Origin: Candidatus Omnitrophota bacterium
GTDB taxonomy: Bacteria > Omnitrophota > Gorgyraeia > Gygaellales > Profunditerraquicolaceae
Assembly: GCA_016867005.1 (NCBI GenBank)
Contig: VGKM01000065.1
Span: 1-6,523 of the forward strand
Length of the DNA stretch: 6,523 bases
Direction: 5' to 3'
Of this stretch, positions 1-6,250 are shown piece after piece; positions within the stretch are counted from its first letter, which is position 1, and every line of letters begins with the position of its first letter. The notes below the pieces were generated by a model. That model made no database searches, had not been told where the DNA came from, and saw nothing but the letters and a program-made list of their open reading frames with translations. The translations under genes were made by a program, and so were the position numbers.

Positions 1-966
1 TATACAGGCTCCCCACACAAGCCCGGCCCCAAAAGCATCCAAAAGCACAACGCTGCCTTTTTTGATCCTACCTTCCCTTACTGCTTCGCATAAAGCCGTG
101 GCCGTGGAAGCTGAAGACATATTACCGCACTTCTCAATATTAAGGTAGATCTTCTCTGCCGAAAGGCCTAATTTTCTTGCTACCTGAGTAATAATCCTGA
201 TATTTGCCTGGTGAGGAATAACAAGATCGATATCTCCGGCTTTCAGGCCTGCGCGCTCTAAAGCAACACAAGCTGCCTCATGCATAGCTTTAATTGCTAA
301 TTTAAATAATTCATTGCCCCGCATTTTTATAAAATGCATCTTCTTATCCAGGGTTTCTTTTGAAGCCGGCATCCTCGAGCCTCCTGCCGGTATCATCAAA
401 ATATCGTAAATAGAACCATCCCCCCCTAAATAGCTTGAAAGTATGCCTCCTGATTTGGTTTCCGACAAAACCGCGGCACCCGCTCCGTCACCGAATAAAA
501 CACAGGTATTCCTGTCTTCCCAGTCGGTAACCCCGGAAAGGGTTTCGGCTCCGATAACCAAAGCGTTTTTGCATGCACCTCGCGCTATAAACTGGCTGGC
601 AACAACCAAAGCATAAACAAACCCGGCGCAGGCAGCTGAAATATCAAAACTGATAGCATTGCTGGCACCCAAGGCGTTTTGGACAATACAGGCAGTGGAA
701 GGAAACTGCATATCAGGCGTAATTGTCGCGACAATAATCAAGTCCACATTTTCCGGTTTGACTTTTGCTTCTTTAAGCGCTTCAAGGCCAGCTTTAATCG
801 CCAAGTCAGATGTAGCCTCGTTTTTTGCGGCTATCCTTCTTTCCTTAATGCCGGTGCGCGTTGTGATCCATTCATCAGAAGTATCAACCATCTTTTCCAG
901 GTCCTTATTTGAAAGGACCTTCTTAGGAAGATACTCACCTACGCCGATTATGCCTACTCTTTTCAT
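1..966 (-). CDS. fabH: beta-ketoacyl-ACP synthase III (FabH), lacking only the last few C-terminal residues
   Basis: FabH condenses acetyl-CoA (or another short acyl-CoA) with malonyl-ACP in the cytoplasm, the first elongation step of type II fatty-acid synthesis. My reverse-strand translation gives 322 codons from ATG 966-964, beginning MKRVGIIGVGEYLPKK and running off the left edge after GLVWGACI. The family ends within a few residues of this WGA motif, so almost the whole protein is present. The thiolase-fold triad is visible: Cys113 in SAACAGFVYAL, His252 in IPHQANIRI and Asn282 in GNMSSAS. The FabH-specific W33/R37 (DEWITTRTGI) and the LFGDGAGAAVL motif (about 157-167) are also present. 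The start lies 4 bp after the plsX stop. No clear Shine-Dalgarno sequence precedes it, so it is probably translated by coupling to plsX. The common GNTSAAS is GNMSSAS here, which keeps the catalytic Asn. Function is confident; acyl-CoA preference cannot be read from the sequence. Confidence 0.96.
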   Translation of the reverse strand, partial: MKRVGIIGVGEYLPKKVLSNKDLEKMVDTSDEWITTRTGIKERRIAAKNEATSDLAIKAGLEALKEAKVKPENVDLIIVATITPDMQFPSTACIVQNALGASNAISFDISAACAGFVYALVVASQFIARGACKNALVIGAETLSGVTDWEDRNTCVLFGDGAGAAVLSETKSGGILSSYLGGDGSIYDILMIPAGGSRMPASKETLDKKMHFIKMRGNELFKLAIKAMHEAACVALERAGLKAGDIDLVIPHQANIRIITQVARKLGLSAEKIYLNIEKCGNMSSASTATALCEAVREGRIKKGSVVLLDAFGAGLVWGACI

Positions 967-970
967 TTTA

Positions 971-1987
971 TTAAGATTTTGGTATGTTGTTTTGCGGAGG
1001 GTTAACTGCTTCCAGTATTTTATTGTTTACCTGCCTCTCAACCTCTTCACCAGCCACACGGATCGCGTTCTTGATCGCTTTCACATTAGAACGCCCATGC
1101 CCGATGATCACCACACCGTCAACGCCCAAAAGAAGCGCTCCGCCGTATTCCGAATAATCGAGTTCTTTCTTAAAATTTTTCAGGCGCCCCTTTAATAAGA
1201 CCAGGGCGAGTTTCTCCAGAAAGTTGCTCTTTAATAAATTGCGTTTTAAGAAAACCTGAATGGCTTCTGCGGTACCTTCCGTAACCTTCAAGGCAATATT
1301 ACCCACAAAGCCGTCGCAAATAATAATATCGCATTTACCGGAAAACATGGCCTTTCCTTCAACATTGCCGACAAAATTAATCGGGCTGTTAGAAAGCAGG
1401 TCATATGTCTCTTTCAAAAACTCGGTGCCCTTGGTTTCTTCTTCGCCGATATTTAACAATCCTACGCTTGGATTGGTTATGCCAAATATATTTTCCATAT
1501 AAGCCCTTCCCATAATGGCATATTGTAATAAATGGAGCGGCTTTGGGTCGATATTGGCGCCGACATCGACAATCAGCGATATGCCTTTTAAAGTGGGAGT
1601 GATAATCGCAATGCCCGGCCGCTCGATCCCGGATAAAAGGCCCAGCCCTAAAGTAGCGGCGCATACAACCGCACCGGTATTTCCGGCGCTGAAGAACGCG
1701 TCGCCTTTTCCTTCTTTTAAAAGATTTATACCTACGACTATGGAAGAATTCCTTTTTCTGCGGACACTGGTAGCCGGAGACTCGTGCATCTCAATCACTT
1801 CAAGGGCATGCCGCACGGAGATCCTGTCTCCGGAATATCTGGATTTTTGAAGCAATGCTTTTATCCTCGTTTCGTCACCGACAAGGACAATTTCAATATT
1901 AGGCGATTCTGACACAGCTGCAACCACGCCTTGGATAACCAGCTCGGGCGCATAATCACCGCCCATTGCATCTACAACGATTCTCAT
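971..1987 (-). CDS. plsX: phosphate acyltransferase PlsX
   Basis: PlsX is a peripheral membrane enzyme that converts acyl-ACP and phosphate to acyl-phosphate, the donor used by PlsY to acylate glycerol-3-phosphate at the start of phospholipid synthesis. The 338-residue protein has the usual family length. It opens with MRIVVDAMGGDYAPE, the PlsX signature. Further conserved blocks are SAGNTGA (100-106), DVGAN (141-145), NIGEEE (179-184), FVGNVEG (205-211), DGFVGN (225-230), EYGGALLLGVDG (280-291) and GHGRS (296-300). The ATG at 1987-1985 is well supported: a purine-rich AAGGAAGG (plus-strand 1993-2000) sits 5 nt upstream. It follows rpmF after a 75-bp gap, the only roomy junction in the window, so it may have some independent control. 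fabH follows 4 bp downstream, pairing the entry steps of phospholipid and fatty-acid synthesis. No missing residues or frameshifts were seen. Confidence 0.97.
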   Translation of the reverse strand: MRIVVDAMGGDYAPELVIQGVVAAVSESPNIEIVLVGDETRIKALLQKSRYSGDRISVRHALEVIEMHESPATSVRRKRNSSIVVGINLLKEGKGDAFFSAGNTGAVVCAATLGLGLLSGIERPGIAIITPTLKGISLIVDVGANIDPKPLHLLQYAIMGRAYMENIFGITNPSVGLLNIGEEETKGTEFLKETYDLLSNSPINFVGNVEGKAMFSGKCDIIICDGFVGNIALKVTEGTAEAIQVFLKRNLLKSNFLEKLALVLLKGRLKNFKKELDYSEYGGALLLGVDGVVIIGHGRSNVKAIKNAIRVAGEEVERQVNNKILEAVNPPQNNIPKS

Positions 1988-2062
1988 GATTACCTTCCTT
2001 ACCTCTTGGGATATAGTGCTCCGGTTAGAACGGTTTACAGCGAATCAAAGAGGCATGCCTTA
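1988..2062 (-). other. 75-bp rpmF-plsX intergenic leader with palindrome and inverted repeat
   Basis: This is the only gap longer than 23 bp in the window. Just after the rpmF stop lies a perfect 10-bp palindrome, AGGCATGCCT (2051-2060). A 6-bp inverted repeat pairs CCTCTT with AAGAGG (plus-strand 2002-2007 and 2048-2053), and on the transcript its second arm lies directly 5' of the plsX Shine-Dalgarno region. A TATATC hexamer ends 23 nt before the plsX ATG, but no convincing -35 box lies 17-18 bp upstream. There is no terminator-like GC stem with a U-run, so transcription from rpmF probably reads through into plsX. A regulatory role is possible but unproven. Confidence 0.35.
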
Positions 2063-2266
2063 TTAACGCGGCTTCTTCTTGCTCTCTTTTACCTTGACCT
2101 CAACAACCTGCCTGCCTTGATAAAATCCGCAGACCTTACAGACGCGATGAGTTAATTTCGGCGTCTTGCATTGAGGGCATTTGCTGAAACTCATTTTGGA
2201 TAATTTCCAGTGCGTACGGCGCCTTCGGCCGCGCGCTTTCGAATGCCGTTGTTTAGGTAGTGCCAC
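2063..2266 (-). CDS. rpmF: 50S ribosomal protein L32 (zinc-binding C+ form)
   Basis: L32 is a small protein of the large ribosomal subunit. The 67-residue product starts MALPKQRHSKARGRRRRTHW, the basic N-terminal arm typical of L32. It then has a four-cysteine zinc ribbon, C30-x2-C33 and C43-x2-C46 (CPQC and CKVC), and a lysine-rich tail. All four ligands are intact, so this is the zinc-dependent form, not the cysteine-free paralogue some bacteria make under zinc limitation. The start codon is GTG (2266-2264), inside the last codons of the upstream DUF177 gene, giving a 14-bp overlap. A perfect AAGGAGG lies 8 nt upstream and fixes this start. The family length of about 56-65 residues fits, with a slightly long tail. 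The yceD-rpmF pair is one of the most conserved bacterial neighbourhoods. Confidence 0.97.
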   Translation of the reverse strand: MALPKQRHSKARGRRRRTHWKLSKMSFSKCPQCKTPKLTHRVCKVCGFYQGRQVVEVKVKESKKKPR

Positions 2267-2666
2267 AGGTGCAACCTCCTTCGTTCAGGTTTTTTCCGCA
2301 TTTAGGGCATAGCCCCAAACAGCCGTTTTTACATAGCGGCTTTATCGGATAATCAAGGATGATCTCTTCTCTGATATCCGGATTAAAATCTATAAACTGG
2401 TCTTGTTTTTCCGCCTGGTAATTAAGTTTAAAGTCCTTGTGAAAATCATAATCAAATTGCTCAAGGCAGCGGCCGCAGACCAAAATCATGCCGGCATCTA
2501 ATGTTACCTGCGCCGAAACGGCATTTGTAATCCGGCTGACAAAGGCCTTGACTCTTACCGGGGTACGGAATCTGACTTCTGTGGTTTCCAGGTCTAGTTC
2601 TTTTTCCTGAAGAGATTCTTCAATCTCTAAGCCCTCGGCAGGAATTTGATTGATATTGATTCTCAT
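2253..2666 (-). CDS. yceD: DUF177/YceD family protein with C-terminal cysteine cluster
   Basis: This is a 137-residue protein of the YceD (DUF177) family, which is almost always encoded directly before rpmF. The family has been linked to 23S rRNA accumulation and ribosome assembly, but no biochemical activity is firmly established, and that knowledge comes from homologues. Visible features are a beta-rich N-terminal half, the CGRC pair (C64, C67; family motif CxRCL), an acidic middle, and a C-terminal cluster C112, C116, C120, C123, C132, C134 (LCKNGCLGLCPKCG then GCTC). With eight cysteines it probably binds one or two zinc ions (inference). The ATG overlaps the coaD stop as ATGA. No Shine-Dalgarno precedes it, so reinitiation after CoaD is likely. 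Its 3' end carries the rpmF ribosome-binding site and start codon. Confidence 0.92.
   Translation of the reverse strand: MRININQIPAEGLEIEESLQEKELDLETTEVRFRTPVRVKAFVSRITNAVSAQVTLDAGMILVCGRCLEQFDYDFHKDFKLNYQAEKQDQFIDFNPDIREEIILDYPIKPLCKNGCLGLCPKCGKNLNEGGCTCGTT
2275..2281 (-). promoter_or_regulatory. strong Shine-Dalgarno of rpmF, inside the upstream DUF177 coding sequence
   Basis: On the minus strand AAGGAGG, a perfect anti-SD match, lies 8 nt before the GTG start of rpmF. The same bases are part of the codons for the Glu-Gly-Gly run before the last cysteines of the DUF177 protein. It is the strongest ribosome-binding site I can see in the window and supports the GTG start. Confidence 0.85.
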
Positions 2667-3142
2667 TTAAACTTGTTTTTCAATGCCTTTTCCACAAAAT
2701 CCGGTACAAAACTCGATAAGTCCGCACCCAAAGATGATGCCTCTTTAAGAAGCTTAGAGGAGATATAGCTGTATGATTCATGGGGCATCAGGAAAATCGT
2801 TTCCACTTGCGCATTGAACTTTCTGTTAGTAAGCGCCATTTGAAACTCATATTCAAAGTCGGAAATCATCCGCAACCCCCGGATCAAAACTTTAGTTTTA
2901 TGCTTACGCGCATAATCAACTACCAGCCCGTCAAAATCTACTACGCTGACGCCATTAATATCTTCTGTTGCCCTCTTTAACATGCATACTCTCTCTTTAA
3001 CGCTAAACAAGGGCCTTTTATGGGGATTATGTGCAACCGCCACAATAAGTTCGCCGAATACCTCTACTGCGCGCTTTATAAGATCAATATGCCCGTAAGT
3101 AACAGGGTCAAAACTTCCCGGATACAGTGCTTTCTGGCACAT
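2663..3142 (-). CDS. coaD: phosphopantetheine adenylyltransferase (CoaD)
   Basis: CoaD transfers AMP from ATP to 4'-phosphopantetheine to give dephospho-CoA, the penultimate step of coenzyme A synthesis in the cytoplasm. The 159-residue length is exactly typical. The N-terminal nucleotidyltransferase motif is PGSFDPVTYGHIDLI, with the TxGH signature at T15-H18. K42 (NPHKRPLFS), R88 and R91 (LIRGLR) match the known phosphate-contacting positions, and the second signature ISSKLLKE lies at 127-134. The ATG at 3142-3140 follows the rsmD stop by 1 bp, and AAAGG in the last rsmD codons may serve as a weak ribosome-binding site. The stop overlaps the next gene's start (ATGA). The rsmD-coaD pair is widespread in bacteria. 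The product supplies the CoA used by FabH at the end of the same cluster. Confidence 0.97.
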   Translation of the reverse strand: MCQKALYPGSFDPVTYGHIDLIKRAVEVFGELIVAVAHNPHKRPLFSVKERVCMLKRATEDINGVSVVDFDGLVVDYARKHKTKVLIRGLRMISDFEYEFQMALTNRKFNAQVETIFLMPHESYSYISSKLLKEASSLGADLSSFVPDFVEKALKNKFK

Positions 3143-3143
3143 C

Positions 3144-3683
3144 TTAAGCCTTTCTATAGAACGACAACACAGTATCGCCGTACTTCGAACGCTTTAATAA
3201 ACTTAAAACTCCCAGATTATCTGGGAGGTCATCTTTAGAATAATGCTGCACTACCATTATTCCATTGGGCGCTAATATATCATAAGCGTTTATAATTTGC
3301 AAGGTTTTTTTTGGGATATCCTTATAATACGGCGGGTCAATGAATATGATATCAAACGACTTTTTATCATTAAATAATGCCTCTACCGCTTTTTCAACGG
3401 ATAAAGTGATGATACGGCATCCTGCTGCCTTAAGCATCTCCAAATTCTTCCTGATTACCTGGACGCATTCTCTCTGGTTTTCCACAAAAACTATGCTGGA
3501 TGCCCCTCTTGACTTTGCTTCAAGCCCTACTGCGGCGGACCCGGCAAACAGTTCCAGAAAAGATAATCCTTCTATATCGCCCAATATATCAAACACTGCT
3601 TTCCTTACTTTATTCTGGGTAGGCCTGATCCCCTTAGGGCTGGCCAGGTTTCTTCCTTTATATATTCCTGTCGTAATCCGCAT
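3144..3683 (-). CDS. rsmD: 16S rRNA (guanine-N2)-methyltransferase RsmD
   Basis: RsmD methylates N2 of G966 (E. coli numbering) in 16S rRNA, using S-adenosylmethionine, during 30S assembly. The 179-residue protein has the family N-terminus: MRITTGIYKGRNL, then RPTQNKVRKAVFDIL (about 20-34). It continues with the SAM-binding Rossmann motif FLELFAGSAAVGLEAKSRGA (42-61), the acidic VFVE strand end (about 65-68), and the catalytic DPPY (116-119) typical of N2-guanine/N6-adenine methyltransferases. It ends with the conserved YGDTVLSFYRK. It starts 1 bp after the recG stop, with AGGA in the last recG codons as a likely ribosome-binding site, and ends 1 bp before coaD. All motifs are intact. The specific target base is assigned from family membership. 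Confidence 0.95.
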   Translation of the reverse strand: MRITTGIYKGRNLASPKGIRPTQNKVRKAVFDILGDIEGLSFLELFAGSAAVGLEAKSRGASSIVFVENQRECVQVIRKNLEMLKAAGCRIITLSVEKAVEALFNDKKSFDIIFIDPPYYKDIPKKTLQIINAYDILAPNGIMVVQHYSKDDLPDNLGVLSLLKRSKYGDTVLSFYRKA

Positions 3684-3684
3684 A

Positions 3685-5757
3685 TTATCCTACGATCATT
3701 AATTTTTCGTACTCGGGAAACCTCTGTAATAATTTATTCTTTAACAATGAATTCTGGTGCAGGAGAAGCTTGGGGTCAACTGACAAAACCCTATTCGCCT
3801 CTTCCCGGGCTATCTTAAGCAATTGCAGCTGTGTCAGAGGATTGGCGATCTTTAACTCAGTAAGGCCGGACTGGCGCGTACCGAAGAACTCTCCGGGGCC
3901 GCGTATCTTTAAGTCCTCTTCGGCAATGCTAAAACCGTCGCTATGGTCTACCATTGCTTTAATACGTGCGCCTGCTTCTTCGGTCTTGATATCTGAAAGT
4001 AAAATACAATAGGATTCTGCACTGCCTCTTCCGACCCTGCCCCTTAACTGATGCAGCTGGCTCAAACCAAAACGCTCTGCATGTTCTATGACCATACAAG
4101 TAGCATTAGGTATATCTATGCCCACCTCCAATACAGTAGTCGCGACCAAAATATCCAGGTTTTTATTGCGGAAATCCGACATTAAATTCTTTTGTTCTTC
4201 TTCGGATAATTTTCCATGGATCAACCCAAGCTTAAATCCTTTGAATTCTCCCGATTTAAGCCGGGCAAAGCATTTTTTTGCTCCGGCCATGTCCAAGGCA
4301 AACGATTCCTCGATTACAGGATACACTATAAATGCCTGATGCCCAAGCCCTAATTGCCCCCTGACGATCTCAAATGCCCTGGCCTCTTGGTCTTTAGAAA
4401 AGCTTATGGTCTTAACCGGTTTCCTCCCGGCAGGCATTTCATTGATCACCGAAACATCCAGGTCGCCATATAAGGTAATCGCCAAAGTCCGCGGGATAGG
4501 CGTCGCAGTCATAATCAAGCAGTCAGGATTAGGGCCTTTTTTGGGCAATAATGCGCGTTGTCCGACGCCAAACTTATGCTGTTCATCGATAACAACTAAT
4601 CCCAGATTTTTAAAAACCAATCCTTCTTCCAGAAGCGCATGCGTGCCGATCACTAAACTAACCTTGCCTTCTTTGATCTTCTTAAGAAATACATCCTTTT
4701 CTTTTTTACTTACGCTGCCGGTTATAAGCGCTGTCTTGATCAACTTCTGCTGAGAGCTGATTTTCTCATAATGCTGCCTTGCCAATATTTCGGTAGGGGC
4801 CATAAAAACCGCCTGATAACCTCCATCGATTGCAAAAAAAGCACAGATAACACTAACAACGGTCTTTCCTGAACCGACATCTCCCTGCAATAACCTTTGC
4901 ATGGGTTGCGGCAGGGACATATCCTTCCTTATTTCATCAATAACTTTATTTTGAGACGCGGTTAATTTAAAAGGAAGGGTTTTTATGTAATCCTCTGCCA
5001 GCTTGCCTCCGGTGTTATGGGCAATCCCGGTTTTTTCTTTCCTTTTTAATTTTCTCAGGATAAGAGGCAGCTGAAAAATGAAGAATTCTTCAAAAGCAAG
5101 CCGCCGGTAGGCCTCTTTTTGCATTTCGAAACTTTCCGGAAAATGAATATTTAGAAGCGCCTTTGCCAGATTAAAAAGGTTATTCCTGGACCTGGTATCA
5201 AAGGGAAGAAAATCCTGTATCTTAGGCAGGCACTCATCGAGCGTCTTTTTTATTACCGCCCTGAAATATCTCTGTGTCATGCCTTCGGGCAGCCGATAAA
5301 CAGGCACGAGCCTGCCGAGGTCAAGGGATGTCTCCTCCTCTTCTTTTATAATCTCAAACTCAGGGGAGTTTAACTGAAGCTTCTTGCCATAACGCTCTGC
5401 CTTGCCGGAAAGGATCAGGCTTTCTCCCACCTGAAAATATTCTTTAAGATACGGCTGATTAAACCATACGCAATAAACTTTACCGGAATCATCTCCGACT
5501 GCCACTTCCGTAATGACAAAGCTCCTGCGACGGAAAGAGCTGCGCTGGCCTTTTGCCAGGACCTTTGCTTTAATAGTCTGTACCTGGCCTTCTTTTATTT
5601 CTGAAATAGGGGTAAAACTCGTGCGGTCTTCATAACGCCGGGGGAAATAATACAGCAGGTCTTCAATTACGGCGATGCCGAGTTTGGATAGGTCTTTTGC
5701 CCGCTTCGGGCCGATGCCTTTAAGGTATTGAACGGATACATGAAAATAGTTTTCCAT
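3685..5757 (-). CDS. recG: ATP-dependent DNA helicase RecG
   Basis: RecG is a double-stranded DNA translocase that remodels stalled replication forks and Holliday junctions. From ATG 5757 it has 690 residues. Visible parts are the helix-hairpin-helix-like LKGIGP (about 12-17), the wedge/OB-fold region (roughly 60-140), YRRLAFEEFFIFQL (217-230), Walker A GDVGSGKT (292-299), DEQH box (391-394), TATP motif III (417-420), ATTVLEVGID (motif V, from 539), QLRGRVGRG motif VI (570-578), and the C-terminal RGPGEFFGTRQSGL block (about 619-632) specific to RecG/Mfd. An in-frame TTG at 5775 would add six residues (MCNAPS). I prefer the ATG because it puts KGIGP at the usual distance from the N-terminus, although TTG has a weak AGG 5 nt upstream and the ATG has none. 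It follows the mini-BatD stop by 23 bp (5 bp if TTG) and precedes rsmD by 1 bp. Confidence 0.96.
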   Translation of the reverse strand: MENYFHVSVQYLKGIGPKRAKDLSKLGIAVIEDLLYYFPRRYEDRTSFTPISEIKEGQVQTIKAKVLAKGQRSSFRRRSFVITEVAVGDDSGKVYCVWFNQPYLKEYFQVGESLILSGKAERYGKKLQLNSPEFEIIKEEEETSLDLGRLVPVYRLPEGMTQRYFRAVIKKTLDECLPKIQDFLPFDTRSRNNLFNLAKALLNIHFPESFEMQKEAYRRLAFEEFFIFQLPLILRKLKRKEKTGIAHNTGGKLAEDYIKTLPFKLTASQNKVIDEIRKDMSLPQPMQRLLQGDVGSGKTVVSVICAFFAIDGGYQAVFMAPTEILARQHYEKISSQQKLIKTALITGSVSKKEKDVFLKKIKEGKVSLVIGTHALLEEGLVFKNLGLVVIDEQHKFGVGQRALLPKKGPNPDCLIMTATPIPRTLAITLYGDLDVSVINEMPAGRKPVKTISFSKDQEARAFEIVRGQLGLGHQAFIVYPVIEESFALDMAGAKKCFARLKSGEFKGFKLGLIHGKLSEEEQKNLMSDFRNKNLDILVATTVLEVGIDIPNATCMVIEHAERFGLSQLHQLRGRVGRGSAESYCILLSDIKTEEAGARIKAMVDHSDGFSIAEEDLKIRGPGEFFGTRQSGLTELKIANPLTQLQLLKIAREEANRVLSVDPKLLLHQNSLLKNKLLQRFPEYEKLMIVG

Positions 5758-5780
5758 TGATGGGGCATTACACAATAAGC

Positions 5781-6215
5781 CTAAAGAGTGGTTTGCTCAG
5801 CGTCAGGAAAAGTTTGCTTAGGAGGCGGCTTTATTTTTCCTTGTTTAACCTGGATTTTAAAAGCATCGGTAGTAAAACTATTTTTTCCGGAATTCACCTC
5901 AGCCGGTTTTATTTGGAGTTCGCCTGCTTTAAGCGGCAGGAGCACAAAAGCAAATATCGTCGTATTCTTTTTACCCTCTGCGGAAAACTGCACCGAAGAA
6001 GACTGGACCTGGGAAATTACCCTGAAATCATCCAGCTTTGGAAGCTTCAGCTTGGGGGGATTTTCTTTGGAATAAACAACGATTACCTTATAAGTCAGCA
6101 CTTCATCGGTAGTCAGGTTTTTTTTGTCTATCTCTGCCTTTACCGAAATATCCGCAAGGCAGGGATAAGCAGAAACGAGCATTAAGAATACCGATAAGAA
6201 GATTATTCTTTTCAT
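5781..6215 (-). CDS. small exported BatD-like single-domain protein
   Basis: This 144-residue protein has a clear signal peptide: Lys-Arg start, hydrophobic core about 4-17, probable signal peptidase I cleavage after A21 (PCLA-D). Cys19 is not in a lipobox. The mature part resembles the N-terminal beta-sandwich of BatD/oxygen-tolerance proteins: VKAEIDKKNLTTDEVLTYKV (25-44), PKLKLPKLDDFRVIS (54-68), then a run of Ser/Gln, TTIFAFVLLPLKAGELQIKP (85-104) and a closing strand. It ends in a proline-rich tail (KIKPPPKQTFPDAEQTTL). Full BatD proteins are several times longer and carry a C-terminal membrane helix, which is missing here. No batA/B/C genes are nearby. It starts 12 bp after the dus stop, without a Shine-Dalgarno but with TATAAT 6 nt before the ATG. 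The family match is by pattern and moderate; periplasmic binding or scaffolding is only inference. Confidence 0.72.
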   Translation of the reverse strand: MKRIIFLSVFLMLVSAYPCLADISVKAEIDKKNLTTDEVLTYKVIVVYSKENPPKLKLPKLDDFRVISQVQSSSVQFSAEGKKNTTIFAFVLLPLKAGELQIKPAEVNSGKNSFTTDAFKIQVKQGKIKPPPKQTFPDAEQTTL

Positions 6216-6250
6216 GTAAATATTATACTACAACTTTGACAATTCTTCAA
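6216..6250 (-). promoter_or_regulatory. putative sigma70-type promoter giving a leaderless mini-BatD mRNA
   Basis: On the minus strand a perfect TATAAT occupies 6227-6222. Exactly 17 bp upstream is TTGAAG (6250-6245), a four-of-six match to TTGACA, inside the last codons of dus. Six bases (ATTTAC) separate TATAAT from the ATG, so the expected +1 is the A of the start codon at 6215. No Shine-Dalgarno precedes that ATG. This is the arrangement known for leaderless bacterial genes with a -10 box directly before the start. It is AT-rich sequence, so chance occurrence is possible. Confidence 0.5.

Noticed and set aside
659..1195. 178-codon plus-strand open frame
   Set aside because: It runs antisense across the fabH 5' end and the plsX 3' end, both of which carry full family motifs on the minus strand. 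It has no recognisable domain.
3681..3695. GATAAT hexamer directly before the rsmD ATG as a -10 box
   Set aside because: It abuts the ATG, so the transcript would start inside the rsmD coding sequence. The bases are explained by the recG stop and an AGGA ribosome-binding site.
4406..4753. 115-codon plus-strand open frame inside recG
   Set aside because: It is antisense to the RecG helicase motif region (DEQH and TATP boxes), which is plainly coding on the other strand.
6158..6160. Cys19 of the mini-BatD as a lipoprotein attachment site
   Set aside because: The preceding residues are Ala-Tyr-Pro, which do not fit a lipobox. Cleavage after Ala21 fits signal peptidase I better.
5757..6185. 142-codon plus-strand open frame opposite the mini-BatD gene
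   Set aside because: The minus strand gives a signal peptide, a BatD-like domain and tight packing between dus and recG. The plus-strand product is Arg/Phe/Leu-rich without domain features, typical of an antisense shadow.
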